Below, in pieces: positions 46,137 to 57,597 of a stretch of DNA of 64,000 nucleotides. The DNA is from Magnaporthiopsis rhizophila. Taxonomy: Eukaryota; Ascomycota; Sordariomycetes; Magnaporthales; Magnaporthaceae. A model generated the notes under the pieces. That model was not told where the DNA came from, searched no databases, and was given only the letters and a program-made list of their open reading frames with translations. Location of the stretch: positions 338,293-402,292 of the forward strand of contig PYSS01000019.1 in the NCBI GenBank assembly GCA_003049465.1, written 5' to 3'. Position 1 is the first letter of the stretch, and each line of letters begins with the position of its first letter. The position numbers and the translations under genes are program-made.

Positions 46137-47280
46137 TGGCCTTTTTTTTTTCTGTCCCGCTAGACTACTGCTGCCACTTGATTCCTTCTCCTCTTTTACC
46201 CCTCCGTTCAGCTGCTTCTATATTGTTCTCTGCTTCCTTGCTTCCTTCTTGGGCTGAATCCTTATCTGATCGTCCGGACCTTCCGCGCGACTTTGTCGGT
46301 CTCCTTGTTTGTACTACATTTATTCAACGCTGAAGATGCCCACAAACTGACTGGCGCCGGACAGTTCGACACAACCGAACCTTGGACAACCAAAGACCGA
46401 GCGCACGCCCAACACTGGTGGTGCTCAAAGAAGCTGGTGGTCGAGCACAATCTCGAGTCAAACCCGACGAAGCAGCGTCGAGGAGGGAGCGGTCGGAGAA
46501 ATCAACCAACCTACAAGGCCGCAGACCTTTGGACCTCGATCGACAACGGGAGCGCGGCCAGGACTATCCCATCCCACGCGGCTGGAACCCCTCATCTCAG
46601 CGCTAGGGTCGAGGAGCATCATCCCCGTCGGACAAGCTTGGCCTCTGGCAACAGCAGCCAGCCTCGTCTTGCAATTCGCCCTGTTTGCTTCCGCTCCCTT
46701 GCGGGCCCGCCCGCCAAAACGATCCGAAACATACTAGCACGAGACCGCAAACGAGAATTGATTGCAAAGGCCCACGGCGCCGTCGCGGCACAGAAAACGG
46801 GAACGAGGGAGGAGAGGGAAGAAAAAGGGAGCCAGAGCCCCCGCCGAGAACTTCTGAAAAGCAGAGACAACAACTCCTTTTGGCCGTCTCTCATTCACCA
46901 TCATCAAAGAAGCGACGCCAACAACCACTCACGAGTCATTGGATTGACCATTGATCGTGGGGTCATCTGACCTAACTGCCTGCCACCTTCCCGCCGCATT
47001 CCGGGGCTGCTCAGCCTAGCCCCTCCCGAAAGCTCCCCCTAGCTTCGCTGGCTGGAGCCATTGAATCGCGCCGAACCTGTGAGTCCCCCGCACCCGCAGT
47101 GCGTGCCCCAGCACAAACCACACCGGCTGGGGAACCTATTGGACTGGTGCGAGCCCGCCGCTCTGGCTGCTGACACGCGTGGCATGGGCCGATAGGCGCT
47201 CGGGGCCTCGCAGAGCCCAGCAGCAGGGGCAGTTCCAGGCCACCGCCACCAGCAGTAGGAAAAAAAAGAAAAAATAAGAA
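46137..47280 (+). promoter_or_regulatory. CT-rich promoter and long leader of the urc4-type gene
   Basis: The stretch 46140-46260 is strongly C/T-rich, as is common just upstream of transcription starts in filamentous fungi. Between it and the start at 47281 lies about 1 kb in which a 226-codon frame (46293-46970) is open but not protein-like. A long 5' leader, perhaps spliced, is the simplest reading. Confidence 0.4.
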
Positions 47281-49249
47281 ATGGGTCTGTTCTCGCGCAA
47301 GGACAAGAGGCCCAAGGCGGTCGAGTCGGACGCACCACCACCGCCCCATCTGCCCAACTCAAAGTCCACCGCCAGCGTCGGCTCGAGTTCGTCAAAGAGC
47401 GTCAAGTCCCCGTCCTCGATCCCGTCCGGGTTCTACAACCGCACGCTGAACCGCACCTCGGGAGGCACCATCATGACGTCCACCTCGGGGCCCGGCACGC
47501 CCGTCACCCCCATCACCCCGCTGCACCTGCCCAAGATCGACCTGCCCAAGCCTCCCGACCCGTCCCTGGACCCCGCCGGCTACCTGCGCAGTCTGGGTGC
47601 CGTCAGGGAGCGTTCTAAGATTATCTACGACAAGGCCATCCGCAATGAGCTGAACCACTTTACCGTCGACATGGGCAAGTTCCCAGACGTCGTCAGCTTT
47701 GTGTCCCAGATCATCAAGGTGTGTAACCCTTCCACTGATTCCCATCTGGCACGACGGAAACTGATTTCCTCGGAAACTATTACAACCACAGCGCGACTAC
47801 GAGGCACCCTTCAACTCCATCCCCGGCCACGGCCGCCATCAACACTTTTGCGTCGGCGGCCGCGACCGAATCTCCCACCTCCTGGCGACCTTCCCCGAGG
47901 ATGTCGACAACATGGAGAAGTGCAGGCGCATGATCGACCTGTTCCTGGTCAGCGTCCTGCTCGACGCCGGCGCCGGCCTCCAGTGGAGCTATAAGAGCGC
48001 AGAGAACGGCCGCATGTACAGGAGATCTGAGGGTCTGGCCGTCGCCAGCTTGGAGATGTTCAAAACGGTGTGTTTTTGTGCTGCGCTGCCCAAGCCCCGG
48101 CTATTCGGCAGTGGATTCTGGATTCCAGAACCCACATGACTAACACCCGACACCGATCCTTGCAGGGCATATTCTCAAGCGCCAAGGACAACAAGTACCA
48201 GGTCGACAAGGACGGCCTCGCGGCCCTGACGGTCGACAAGGTGGCCAAGGGCCTGCAGTCGGGCCCCGGCAACGAGCTGGCCGGCCTCGAGGGCCGGACG
48301 GAGCTGCTGGTGCGGCTGGGCAAGGCCCTGTCCGAGTCGCGCGAGTTCTTTGGCGAGGACGGGCGGCCGGGCAACATGGTGGACTACCTGCTCACGCACC
48401 CGAGCACGCAGGCGTCTAGCATGCCCATCGTGCTCCTCCCCGTGCTCTGGAACGTGCTCATGTCCGGGCTGGGGCCCATCTGGCCGGCCAGCCGCACCGC
48501 CATCAACGGCACGTCGCTCGGCGACGCGTGGCCGTGCTCCACCATGCCGCAAGCCCCCGCGCGGCCCCCCGCGGGCGGCGGATCGCCCACCAACCCGACC
48601 TTTAGCCCCTTCCCGGGCGGCCGCGGGTCGGGCGGGTCGTCAAAGTCTCACGGCAACCACCAGGTGGAGCCGTGGGAGAGCATCCTGCCATTCCACAAGC
48701 TGACGCAGTGGCTCACGTACTCGCTCATGCAGCCCATGCAGTCGCTGCTCAAGATGCACTTTGTCGGCACCGAGCTGCTGACAGGCCTGCCCGAGTACCG
48801 CAACGGTGGCCTCTTCATCGACCTCGGCGTCCTGACCCTCAAGCGCGAGGACCACGAGAGGGGGCTGCAGAACTACGCCGACTACTGCCGCCGCACCGGC
48901 TCCCGCGCCGTCGAGGTCGCGCCCATGTTCGAGCCCAGCGACGACGTCATCGTCGAGTGGCGCGGCGTCACCGTCGGCTTCCTGGACCGGCTCTGCGCCG
49001 ACGTGAACGTCGCGCTGAAGAAGGAGCTGGCCGGAAACGAGCTGACGCTGGCACAGCTGCTTGAAGCTGGTAGCTGGAAGGTAAGATTAGATGTTTTATT
49101 GTTTCTGTTCCGGCGTTGTGTATCTCTCTGTGTGTGCGACGTGACTGACATATTTGCTCTCATAGGGTGGACGTGAAATCGCCGAGGTCAGCAGGCCAAA
49201 TACCAAGGAGCCGCCCATCCTCATTGACAGTGACGGCACGGTGTTTTAG
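47281..49249 (+). CDS. urc4: Uracil catabolism protein 4 family (DUF1688)
   Basis: Members of this family (URC4 in yeasts, urg3 in fission yeast) are needed for the URC route of uracil degradation; the exact reaction is not settled. Four exons, 47281-47718, 47792-48067, 48166-49080 and 49166-49249, give 570 residues. The three introns (73, 98 and 85 nt, all GT...AG) are in phase 0. After a Ser/Thr/Pro-rich N-terminus come family blocks LDPAGYLRSLGAVRERS, FNSIPGHGRHQHF, RMIDLFLVSVLLDAGAG and SEGLAVASLEMF. GPIWPASRTAINGTSLGDAW, PFHKLTQWLTYSLMQP and NGGLFIDLGVL follow. A Gly/Pro-rich insert around residues 410-440 makes it longer than yeast relatives. The start sits at the end of a poly-purine leader. 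No other pyrimidine-catabolism gene is nearby. Confidence 0.93.
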
Positions 49250-50007
49250 TGCGCTGCCGCTCCTTTTTTTTTTTTTTTCGATTTTTCTCCCATCATTTCA
49301 TAATATTTACGGCTTGGCATGTGACTACATGGTTTGGGAAAGGAAGCTCTGTTACTTTTTAGTTTTGGCGGCGCGATGTGGGTTATATACAAGTAATACA
49401 ACGTGCTTACGACTTGCAGAGTGCTTACGCGGGTTGACGAGTGACATTTTCTTTTCAAGTGTGGCCCGTTATTGTCGGGATTGTACAGGGGCTGTACCGA
49501 TAGATGTGTCTTTCATGTGACCGCAACATTGTGAATCTCTTTTGCGCCTTCCTCTGTCTGTAGACAGGATGTCAAGAAGCTCAACTTTTTTTGAGCACTG
49601 GCCGCCGGGGAATCCTGCTTGATATTCTATGGATCCTGCCCGCCGACGTGCTATCAAGGTGCGTTACGGTGCTTGTAAGCGACGGGTCTTGGTTGAATGC
49701 CACCAAACGGGATGTAGATCAGTATACATAAAAAGGGAGGGATGTAGAACCGGGAAGGCATATGATGTAATTTTTTTTTTTTTTTTTTTTTTTTCGTCGC
49801 GAGCGAGGTCACTTGGCCACCAGTACCGGACCAGAACCAACAGATCCCGTATCTTGGATACGCCACTGTACGAAGCCCGTTCGGCACGGCTTCCCCCGGG
49901 CTGCCGAACTGCCCGGGTCATCCTCGCGGGACTCGACTGGGGGTGGTCAGCGCCGTTGAGTAGGTTTACTTCGGCGGGACGCTCCTGCATGGCCAAAATC
50001 AAGATTA

Positions 50008-50046
<39 letters not shown>

Positions 50047-50388
50047 CCTGGAGATTCCCGGGTGTGAGGAACAACAACAATCCACATGCCTCATGAACGG
50101 TCTCTCTCTGTATTATAAAGGGGTGGATGCGGATCCGTCTATCCGCTCACGAGTTGAGTGGGCAGGAGGCCGGGCACGTATATACGTGGGTATCTAAGTA
50201 GTTAGGTATGTATGCATACGCACACGCCATCAACAACAACCAACGCTTTTTCCATTTTTCCCACACCCCTTTTATTTTATTTTCCTTCTCCCGTCTGACC
50301 TTGGCAAAAGTTTTTATGTGAGAAAACACCAAACAGACACGAAAGGGAATTGCAGGGTCTCCTTCTGCTGCACGTCGCGCCTCCTCTT
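49250..50388. other. Convergent 3' region with paired homopolymers
   Basis: This lies between the 3' ends of the urc4-type gene and the secreted Lys/Glu-rich protein gene. It contains T24 (49771-49794) and A36 (50010-50045) facing each other across 215 bp. No coding-like ORF was found. Confidence 0.5.
49771..50045. repeat. T24 and A36 homopolymers flanking 215 bp
   Basis: A run of 24 T at 49771-49794 and a run of 36 A at 50010-50045 bracket a segment without homopolymers. The two runs are complementary and could pair. They may be tails of two retroposed sequences in opposite orientations or simple slippage products. Confidence 0.7.
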
Positions 50389-50886
50389 CTAGGTCTCCTT
50401 CGCGGCCTTCTCCTTGGTGGGCTCGAGGTCGTTCAGCTTCTTGTTCCTGACCGTGGCGTCGTGGGCGGCAACGTTGTGCTTGTTCTTTTTCATCTGGCGG
50501 CGCAGATACGGGGCGACGGCTTTGTGCGGGCCCAGCATGCGAGCCTCGGGGGCCTGGGCCGTCTCCTCGGCCGCCTCCTCGTGCGGCTGCACATCGCGTT
50601 TGGTCCTCGTTTTGCCCGATCCGGGAGACTCAGGCTTGGGCTCAGGCACTGGCTTGGTATTCTCGGGCTGTTTGTTCTTCTTCTCCTCGGCGATATCTTT
50701 CGCCCTTTCGGCGTTATATCTGTCTATTTTATCTTGCAAGAAATGGGGCAGGTAGCCGCTTGCGGGGGGAACGTCGGCCTTGGGCACCGGGTCACCGTTG
50801 GTAATGGGCTTGTTGACGTGTGAGGCGGTGGCCGTCCCCGCGAGAGCCATTAGGGCCACGAGGTGAACGACCTGAGAGTATCGCAT
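50389..50886 (-). CDS. Secreted Lys/Glu-rich protein of unknown function
   Basis: A single exon of 165 codons starts at ATG 50886 with a clear signal peptide (MRYSQVVHLVALMALAGTATA, likely cleaved before SHVNKP). The mature chain is highly charged: Lys/Glu-rich with Pro spacing (ENTKPVPEPKPESP), no cysteine and no other hydrophobic segment. It therefore looks intrinsically disordered and soluble. TRTKRD includes a Kex2-type dibasic site about two-thirds through, and LRRQMKKNKH another basic cluster, so processing into peptides is possible. I recognise no domain. The frame extends upstream to 50973 with another hydrophobic run, but the ATG at 50886 gives the normal signal-peptide layout. Confidence 0.7.
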   Translation of the reverse strand: MRYSQVVHLVALMALAGTATASHVNKPITNGDPVPKADVPPASGYLPHFLQDKIDRYNAERAKDIAEEKKNKQPENTKPVPEPKPESPGSGKTRTKRDVQPHEEAAEETAQAPEARMLGPHKAVAPYLRRQMKKNKHNVAAHDATVRNKKLNDLEPTKEKAAKET

Positions 50887-52284
50887 CTTGGAGAGAAAGG
50901 GTGGAAGACGAAGGAAAAAGGAGACGAGATGGGTAAAAATGTACACGTAGAGAATAGACGCAAGGAAAGACACAATAGGAAATTACCTGAGAAAAACAAT
51001 ATGGGAATGTGGTTCCGACGAAGCGTGGTGAGAGAAAAAGGGAGCAAAAGAGTCGAGGCAGGGGAGGGCGGACGCCGCCATGATATAGGCTGGCCGTCCG
51101 TCCCGCGTGTCCTTGACTGCCAAACATGGGTGTGCGCGGCGGCTCTGCCCCCGGTTATGGTCCGCATTGGAAGGCTGTGGCGTCATGAACGGGATGGACA
51201 CGAACCCTTTTCCAGAATCATGACCGTTACCCATTCTTCACGCTTCTCAACCCGAGCACTTCCCCCATACTGGAACAGTATTTCTTCCCCCCTTACATGA
51301 CCGGCCAGAGACTGAGCCAGCCGATCACAGCGTTCGTGATCTTTGTGGGGTATACACATACCCACGTGTGTTCATTACCATATTTAACATGGCAGGTTCT
51401 CTCTACGACCTTGGCAGAGGGTCGCGCAGGCTGTGGATGTTGAGTACAGAACCACAAGGTCCCCCCCAGGCAGCCAGAACCACAAGCCCAGGCCCACCAT
51501 GAGATCGGATGGGAATGCTGGACGTGGGAAACGGCGTCTCGTCATGTAACGATGCGCCCACCAACGTTGCAACATCCCAATGGTTCGCCCGTGAATGCAT
51601 AGCCCCAGCCCTCCCCATCCCCGCTTCGAAAGTGGGCGGCTCGTGAAGGCATTGACCTTGCTCGTGGGGCCCGTTTCAGATCTGACTGCCCTGTGAGTGA
51701 CCCACGCCATCGGGACGGACGGCATACTACCGTAGCATGATGGATCGCGAGTTATAAGAATAAAAATAAAAAAAAGGGGGAAAAGAAAACCAGGTCGAAG
51801 CAATTGAATGATACTGTGGGGACTGTCGTGGACACGGCTGCCCCGACTCCCCTTGCCCCTCGCCTTGCGCCAACCCCTTGCCAAGGCAGGCTTACATAAT
51901 TGATAGCCCTCACTCGACTCCTGACCTCCTTGGCGACAAGCGCGGGAGGACTGAGGCTATCGGGGCAGCGGCCGTGATGCTGCTCCCCGAGCTCCGGAGC
52001 GTCGCGCCACCGCCCCCAGCCGAGCCGGGCTTGGTTGGGGGACAGCCGAAAAGGCCGGATTGATTGGTATTCAGATTCGCCGTAAATGGAGGTCAGGCTG
52101 TGGTGGCTCGCGCTTGCAGCCTGACCAGCTTAGCGTCGGACCTGGCCTATCAATCGCGACCATGGACCTCGCCCGACTTCGCGTCGTCAATCCTCTCATC
52201 CTCTTCTTCTCCTTCTCCTCGCCGTTGGGCTCATCCTTTCCCGCACTGCTGGCTCTCTGACCACCGCTTCAAGCAACCACCGAG
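50887..52284. other. Divergent spacer before the STAND gene
   Basis: It should contain the promoters of the secreted protein gene (-) and of the STAND gene (+). A CT-rich leader (52190-52250, TCCTCTTCTTCTCC) lies just before the STAND start. No coding-like ORF was found. Confidence 0.45.
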
Positions 52285-55090
52285 ATGGATGCGCTTGCTA
52301 TCGCTGCCAGCGTCGTCGCCTTTGTCGATTTTGGATCGAAAATAGTCTCGCTTTACCGCGAAATCAGTCAGACCCGCGACGGCCTCCCCTCGGAGCTGTC
52401 AGATCTCTCGACTCAGAGCCCCGAGCTGTCCAGGAATGCGACCTCGGCCAGGGACAAGATCGCGGAGCTGCGAGTCCGCTACCCCCACCAAGCAGAATCA
52501 CTCGATCGCCTCACGTCGGAATGCTTGCTGGCCGAGAAGGAGCTGCAGAAACTGCTCGGCGGCTTCAAGTCGGGCCGGAGCGCTGCGGGGGTTGGCGCTC
52601 TCCGCGCCTGGTGGAAGCACGACGAGATCAATAGTCTCCAGGGACGGCTGAGCAACATCCGCGTCCAGTTGAATACCAGCGTCTTGATGTGCATTATGCA
52701 TGATGCCACAGAAACCCGCAACGACGTAGGGAGGGTCATCGACGGGCTCGGCACTGTGCAAGGCGCCATTCATGCTTTAAGTCCCGACTTCAGCGAGGCG
52801 TCTCGTGGCCAGCCGTTGGTGACCCTGTCGGACGCAGAAAAGATTGCGATGGGATTGTGGACAACGATCAATGCCACCTCGAGATCCGCCAAGCAACCAC
52901 TGGTCCAGGCCGCTGGTAGCAGCCCCAACGAGTCTGCTTTTCCCGAAACCAATCACGCCGTTTGCGCAAGAATTGTGAAGGGACTTGCATTTCCAGACAT
53001 GATGGCGCGGGAAAATCAGATCAAAGAGCCTTTTCCCACCACGTTCGAATGGTTACTGGACGATCCTTTCTCTTCATCGGCGCAGCAATCGTCCCCGGTC
53101 GAGCCGCAGCCCTGTCAAGGGCAAGACTTAAAGGCGTGGCTCCAATCTCCAGACGACGAGAGTCCCTTCTGGATAACAGGCAAGCCGGCTTCCGGAAAGA
53201 CCACCATCATGAAGTACATCTGCACAAATCCGAAAGTCCAAGCCTCTCTGAGGCTATGGGCTGGCGATCTTGACCTTCTCACATGTAGCGTCTATTTCTG
53301 GAATCCGGGCTCCTCTGAGCAGAAGTCGCAAGCTGGTCTTTTGCGCACAATGCTTCATCAGCTTCTCGACCAGCGACCCGAGCTCTGCCCACTCGTCACA
53401 CCGGAGCGCTACTTGTTCTTCCAGCTCGCCGGAACCGACGCTCCCAATCCGGACTGGACGGTCAAGGAGCTTCGAGAAGCCCTCAACAACCTGGGCTCTC
53501 AAATCCACAACACAGCTCGCCTTGCCATTTTCGTCGACGGGCTGGATGAGTACGACAGAGATTTGGTGGAGCTTGTTGATTTCATCAAGGAGCTACATCA
53601 GAATCACAAGGTCAAGCTTTGCATCTCGAGCCGTCCCTGGAACACGTTTAAAGATGCGTTCAAGGCCTACCCATCTCTCCGGATGGAGCAACATACTAGG
53701 CCCGACATCGAAAAATACGTCCGCAAACGAATGGCGAGCAGCGATGGGCTTCGAGAGCTTCGCAAACTCGAGGTTCGCAATAGAAGCGTTGCGGATCTTG
53801 AGTCCCAACTCATTGAGAAAGCGGACGGGGTTTTTCTTTGGGTGTTGCTGGTGGTGGAACAGCTTTTGATTGCGGCTCGGGACGATCCTGACCTCGAAAA
53901 GGTCTGGGAACTGTTCGAGGGCCTCCCTCCGGACTTGGGAGACCTCTATGCGTCGATGCGGCGCCGACTGAGCCCTTTCCCTGCTGGAGACGGCATCTCG
54001 AATGTATCAGCTCGTTTTCCGATGGAAGGACACCACCAGCAAAAGCCTCAACGTCGGGATCTTCTGGATGGCGATCACCTGCAGCAACCCTGCCAAGTCA
54101 CCAGAACTTCTCAAGAGTGGCGAAATAACCGGGATAATGCCAGTGCTTGAAAGGCGATTGGCGGGGTGCACCGGCGGAATGCTACAAATCAACAACAAAA
54201 GCGAATCTTATTGGATAGCCCCTGAAGACAGGTGGTACTACGACGGCTACGTCGAGTTCATCCACCGAACAGCGTATGACTGGCTGCGGGGCGTGTGGTC
54301 TACCGTCGTTGGCGATGGGCCGCTGGACTACGATCCGTCTCTTGTCATCGTCTCCTGCCTCACGTCTCCACGCACTCCGCAGGGCTTACTTGCGTTGTCC
54401 TCGCCCTATGAGCGCGCCCAGGAATCCTTCACTTTCGCTCGGACTTGCAACGATTCGCTGGAGACCAGGCGTGTGCTGCTTGGCCTTGTCGACCAGTTGG
54501 ACCTCTCGGCACGCGACGGTCATCTTGTCGTAGACCCGCGTTTTTGGGAATGGACGACAAAGGCGGGTATTCTTGCGTGTTTTGCCATCGAGTTCCTTTG
54601 CTTCCCCTACCTCCAGGCCAGGCTCGAGAACAGCGCCCAAATCGAAGGTGCCGAGGCCCCGAGCAAGTTGCTGCAGTTTGTCCCCGAGATATTCTGGAGT
54701 AAAAGGAAGAGGGAGTGGGGGAGAGTCGCTGCTGACTGCGTCACGGTCATCCGCCTTGATGATGCCCCAACTCGCCTAAATATGAGACTGAGGACCGCCG
54801 AGGTTCTGCTGCGGGCACGCCTCTTTCATACGCGGCAGTTGATGCGAGTGGTTGAGGATAAGATTCGAGCAAACAGGTGGCCGCTCGAGTACTGGACGGC
54901 TCTTCTGGCGGGGCTTCAAGGGAGAGGCTTCACCCAGCTTCCTAGCGATATAAGACAATTCTCCGGAAGCGATCAGGGGCCGCGGCGATGGCGCGCCCCA
55001 GGACGTGGTGTTTTGCCGCGAGATAAGTGGGCCACGGGTAGGCAGGCGATCGGGAGGGTGGCTGGGTATAGCGTCAGGGGAAATAGCTAA
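52285..55090 (+). pseudogene. STAND/NACHT NLR-like gene broken by a frameshift
   Basis: The first frame (52285-54150) encodes a fungal STAND receptor. It begins with a helical N-terminal domain (MDALAIAASVVAFVDFGSKI). The P-loop is GKPASGKTT at about residue 300. Walker B is LAIFVDGLDEYD at about 415, and a sensor block is KLCISSRPWNTF. The conserved family sequence then continues in the +1 frame, from about 53990 (ASRMYQLVFRWKD) through FIHRTAYDWLRG to a stop at 55090. No GT-AG intron can bridge the two without losing conserved sequence. The shift lies between 53972, where a TGA blocks the +1 frame upstream, and 54150; conservation places it near 53972-53995 and suggests one extra base. Both halves look otherwise intact, so this is a recent lesion, a sequence error, or less likely programmed frameshifting. 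Such proteins act in non-self recognition and cell death. Confidence 0.85.
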
Positions 55091-56967
55091 AATAGAAGAT
55101 GTCCCGAGGCTCAGCGGTTGTTCTGACCCTGGAGGCCGCTCGTCCTCGCGCGGCCTGAGGAGTGGCAGCGGCGCTGGACGGGATGGATGATCTTGGTCCA
55201 TGGAGCTGAACATGTAAGTGGCGAAGAGGAAGGGGATGATGTTCGGTTCATCATGCGGGACCAGGCGGGCCATGTCGTCGTCGACTAACGACTGGTCTTC
55301 GGCCGCCACGGTGCCTCGGCGGTGCGTGACAATTCTGCAGCCTTCTGCTCGGTAGAAAGAACGGTGGTAGATGTTGGTGTTGCCTCCTCGTGCCCAGTTG
55401 ATCACTCGCCACGGGCGATGAGGCGATCCCCTTGAAAGCAGCGGATGGCGATCAAATATCATGCGGTTTCTTACCCCATCTTCCCCTCTCTCGCGCCTCG
55501 TTTCGATGCCCTGAATCCCAGCTTTGGGGTTTTGGGCTTATCTGCTCTGGCATCCAATTCCCACCACCATTCCTGAATCGAGGATCGCACGCAAGCCGCG
55601 ACCTGAGGCGGGCATCTTGCGACTTGTTCTCTCGAATTATATCCAGCCGAAATAGTCGTGCTTGGGCAGCAGGCTGTTCAACATGGCTGACCATGCAAAT
55701 GCTTGGCAGCAAATTGGTGTAAACCAGCCTTCCGCGCCTGAGCCTCGTGGCTGCCACCGTGTGTATCGTCGGCGCCGCTAGAATCTTGATCTGAAGCGGA
55801 CATGTGTCGAGAGAGTAAGGAGGTAGGGGCGCAAAGAAAAAGACCGAGTGCGGGGGGCATTGTGATGATCGTGACGTCCCCGAGAGCAGGTCGGCTTCTG
55901 AGTCTTGGCCGGCGTAGCAGGCGAGTCGACAGCGGTGTCAGTAACGACACCCCCAGGACTGAGGCTGGCCGTGGAGGTTTGGAGGGTAGCTTAGGGTCCA
56001 CGCAAGTGAGCCAAGCGGGTGAGGCCGAGGTTGACTTTGTTCGAGATACGAAAGGAAAGATGTACGCTGCATCCTGGACCATGTTGCGACGGCTTGGGGC
56101 TGAGTCTCTAAACGGACGATTGTGAGAGATATGAGATTGGGCTAGAACACCACGGAAGCTTGTAAATACTAGGCAGCTTACGTCTGCGATATCTTGCAGG
56201 CTGTGCTATGACCTTGGTTGCGCGTGCGTGAGGGTTATTGCATGCTTTGCCTGCCCCGGTTTGTGACGCTATAAACTTGCTCGGGCAGACGACGCTGTAT
56301 ATATTTCGAATGTCTCTTCCAACAAAAGTGAACTATTAGCCTAGGTTCCCTCACATGAACCCAAGGATGCCAGTATACAAATGATCTAACATACTACCCT
56401 ATGTGGTATCTCCGGCACCGACCTAGACCCGTGAAGGCCTATTCGAGCCAAATGTTAACTCCTTAGAGCAACGTAGAGCCCTTTGGTGTCAGCCTGCAAT
56501 GCTATATACACTCGGTTGTTAGTATTGAGCATTCGTCTTGCACAATGGATGTGGTAAGAGTCGGTGCTAGTACCTGTCTCTCTGGTTACAAGTTCTAGGT
56601 AAGGTTGGCTAGTGGGGAGGGCAAGAAAGACGTGGAGCGTCGGTGCCTGAGAACTCCCAAGAAAATGGCCGTATATCTTGCTTGAAATTTTTCTCAGTCT
56701 CCGCTTTTCTTCTCTCAAAACTCCAGGGACGGTCACCCACAATCCGCTCACTCGCCGTTCAGCTCCAAGAGCAGGGCGGTTCTTCCCACATAAACCCATC
56801 GTCCAAGCATCAACGCCCTTCTTCAAACGTTCAAATCGTCCTGCTCGCATCAAGACTCTCCGTCCACCATCAAGCTCGAGATCACAGCAATCCTCAACAG
56901 CAATACCATCCGTCCAATATCAAAGATTCTTCGCCAGCACCCATCCGGGTCGTTTTCCGAGCTTGAA
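55091..56967. other. Spacer downstream of the STAND gene
   Basis: About 1.9 kb. ORFs on the - strand (54776-55462, 55678-56082) overlap the STAND 3' end or lack protein-like features. A C/A-rich leader-like stretch runs from about 56740 to 56960, just before the weak ORF at 56968. Confidence 0.4.
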
Positions 56968-57456
56968 ATGCCTGCCTGTCTGCAGTATCAAACCCAACTC
57001 ACCGGGAGACACCACGCCTCTTATAGAACCGTCCCACCGCCCAAATTCAAGCTGCCCGAAAGGGTCGATCTCCCCTCCGGCGCCGGCGCCGGCGTCCCAG
57101 TCCTCGCCAACCCCCCCTCTCTTCTCGACGCCGTGAGGAGCCAGAGCAGCTGCAGCCCGATCCCAGCGCCCGCCATCGTCGAGTTGCCGTCCGCCGGCGA
57201 CACGCCCAAGCAGCTGCGCGCCCGCCGCAGCCTAGCCGCAGCGACCAACCACGCCGCTGTGCCCGAGATCCGCCGGCCACGGCCGCGCCTTCGGCGAACT
57301 GCTGCGGGCAGATCTGCAGGCCCCGCGCGCGCCGTCGCGTCCGCCTGGCCGCTGCCTGGCGCCGGCTCATCGACCGGGAGTGCCGGGCCTTGGCGGGTCA
57401 CCGGTACGCGTTGCGCAGGCGTGCCACGGAGGAGGCAGAGAAGAAGGGAAATATGA
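56968..57456 (+). CDS. Doubtful ORF, Pro/Ala/Arg-rich N-terminal part of an acidic protein?
   Basis: ATG 56968 opens 162 codons after a leader-like C/A-rich stretch. The first third looks protein-like (YRTVPPPKFKLPERVDLPSG). The later part becomes Arg/Pro-rich in a way typical of a wrong frame in GC-rich DNA. From about 57340 a different frame (LAAAWRRLIDRECRALAGHRYALRRRATEEAEKKG, given here in parts: WRRLIDRECRALAGHRY then ALRRRATEEAEKKG) looks better and leads into a long Glu run encoded by a polypurine tract. One gene using both parts would need a small intron or a frame error that I could not place. The whole model is uncertain. Confidence 0.25.
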   Translation: MPACLQYQTQLTGRHHASYRTVPPPKFKLPERVDLPSGAGAGVPVLANPPSLLDAVRSQSSCSPIPAPAIVELPSAGDTPKQLRARRSLAAATNHAAVPEIRRPRPRLRRTAAGRSAGPARAVASAWPLPGAGSSTGSAGPWRVTGTRCAGVPRRRQRRREI

Positions 57457-57597
57457 AGGAGGCAGAAGAGGTGGAGGAAGAGGAAGAGGAAGAACGAGAA
57501 GAAGAGGGAAAAGAGGAAGGGAGGAAGGGGAGGATGAGGACGAGGAGGAAGAGGAGAATGAGGAGGAGGCAGAAGAGGAAAAAGAGGAGTAAATTCA
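57426..57597. repeat. Polypurine tract (GAG/GAA-rich)
   Basis: About 170 bp of almost pure A/G on the + strand, mainly GAGGAAGAG-type units. It would encode Glu-rich protein in one frame, but it is also the kind of sequence able to adopt triplex (H-DNA) structure. Confidence 0.7.

Noticed and set aside
46293..46970. 226-codon frame upstream of the urc4-type gene
   Set aside because: It lacks an ATG in good context and protein-like composition, and lies where a long leader is expected.
49654..50096. Frames spanning the T24/A36 tracts
   Set aside because: The long Phe or Lys runs come from homopolymers, and nothing else in the frames is protein-like.
53900..54014. An intron joining the two STAND frames
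   Set aside because: The only GT...AG pairs either remove conserved sequence (LYASMRRRLS, ASRMYQ) or would be 7 nt long.
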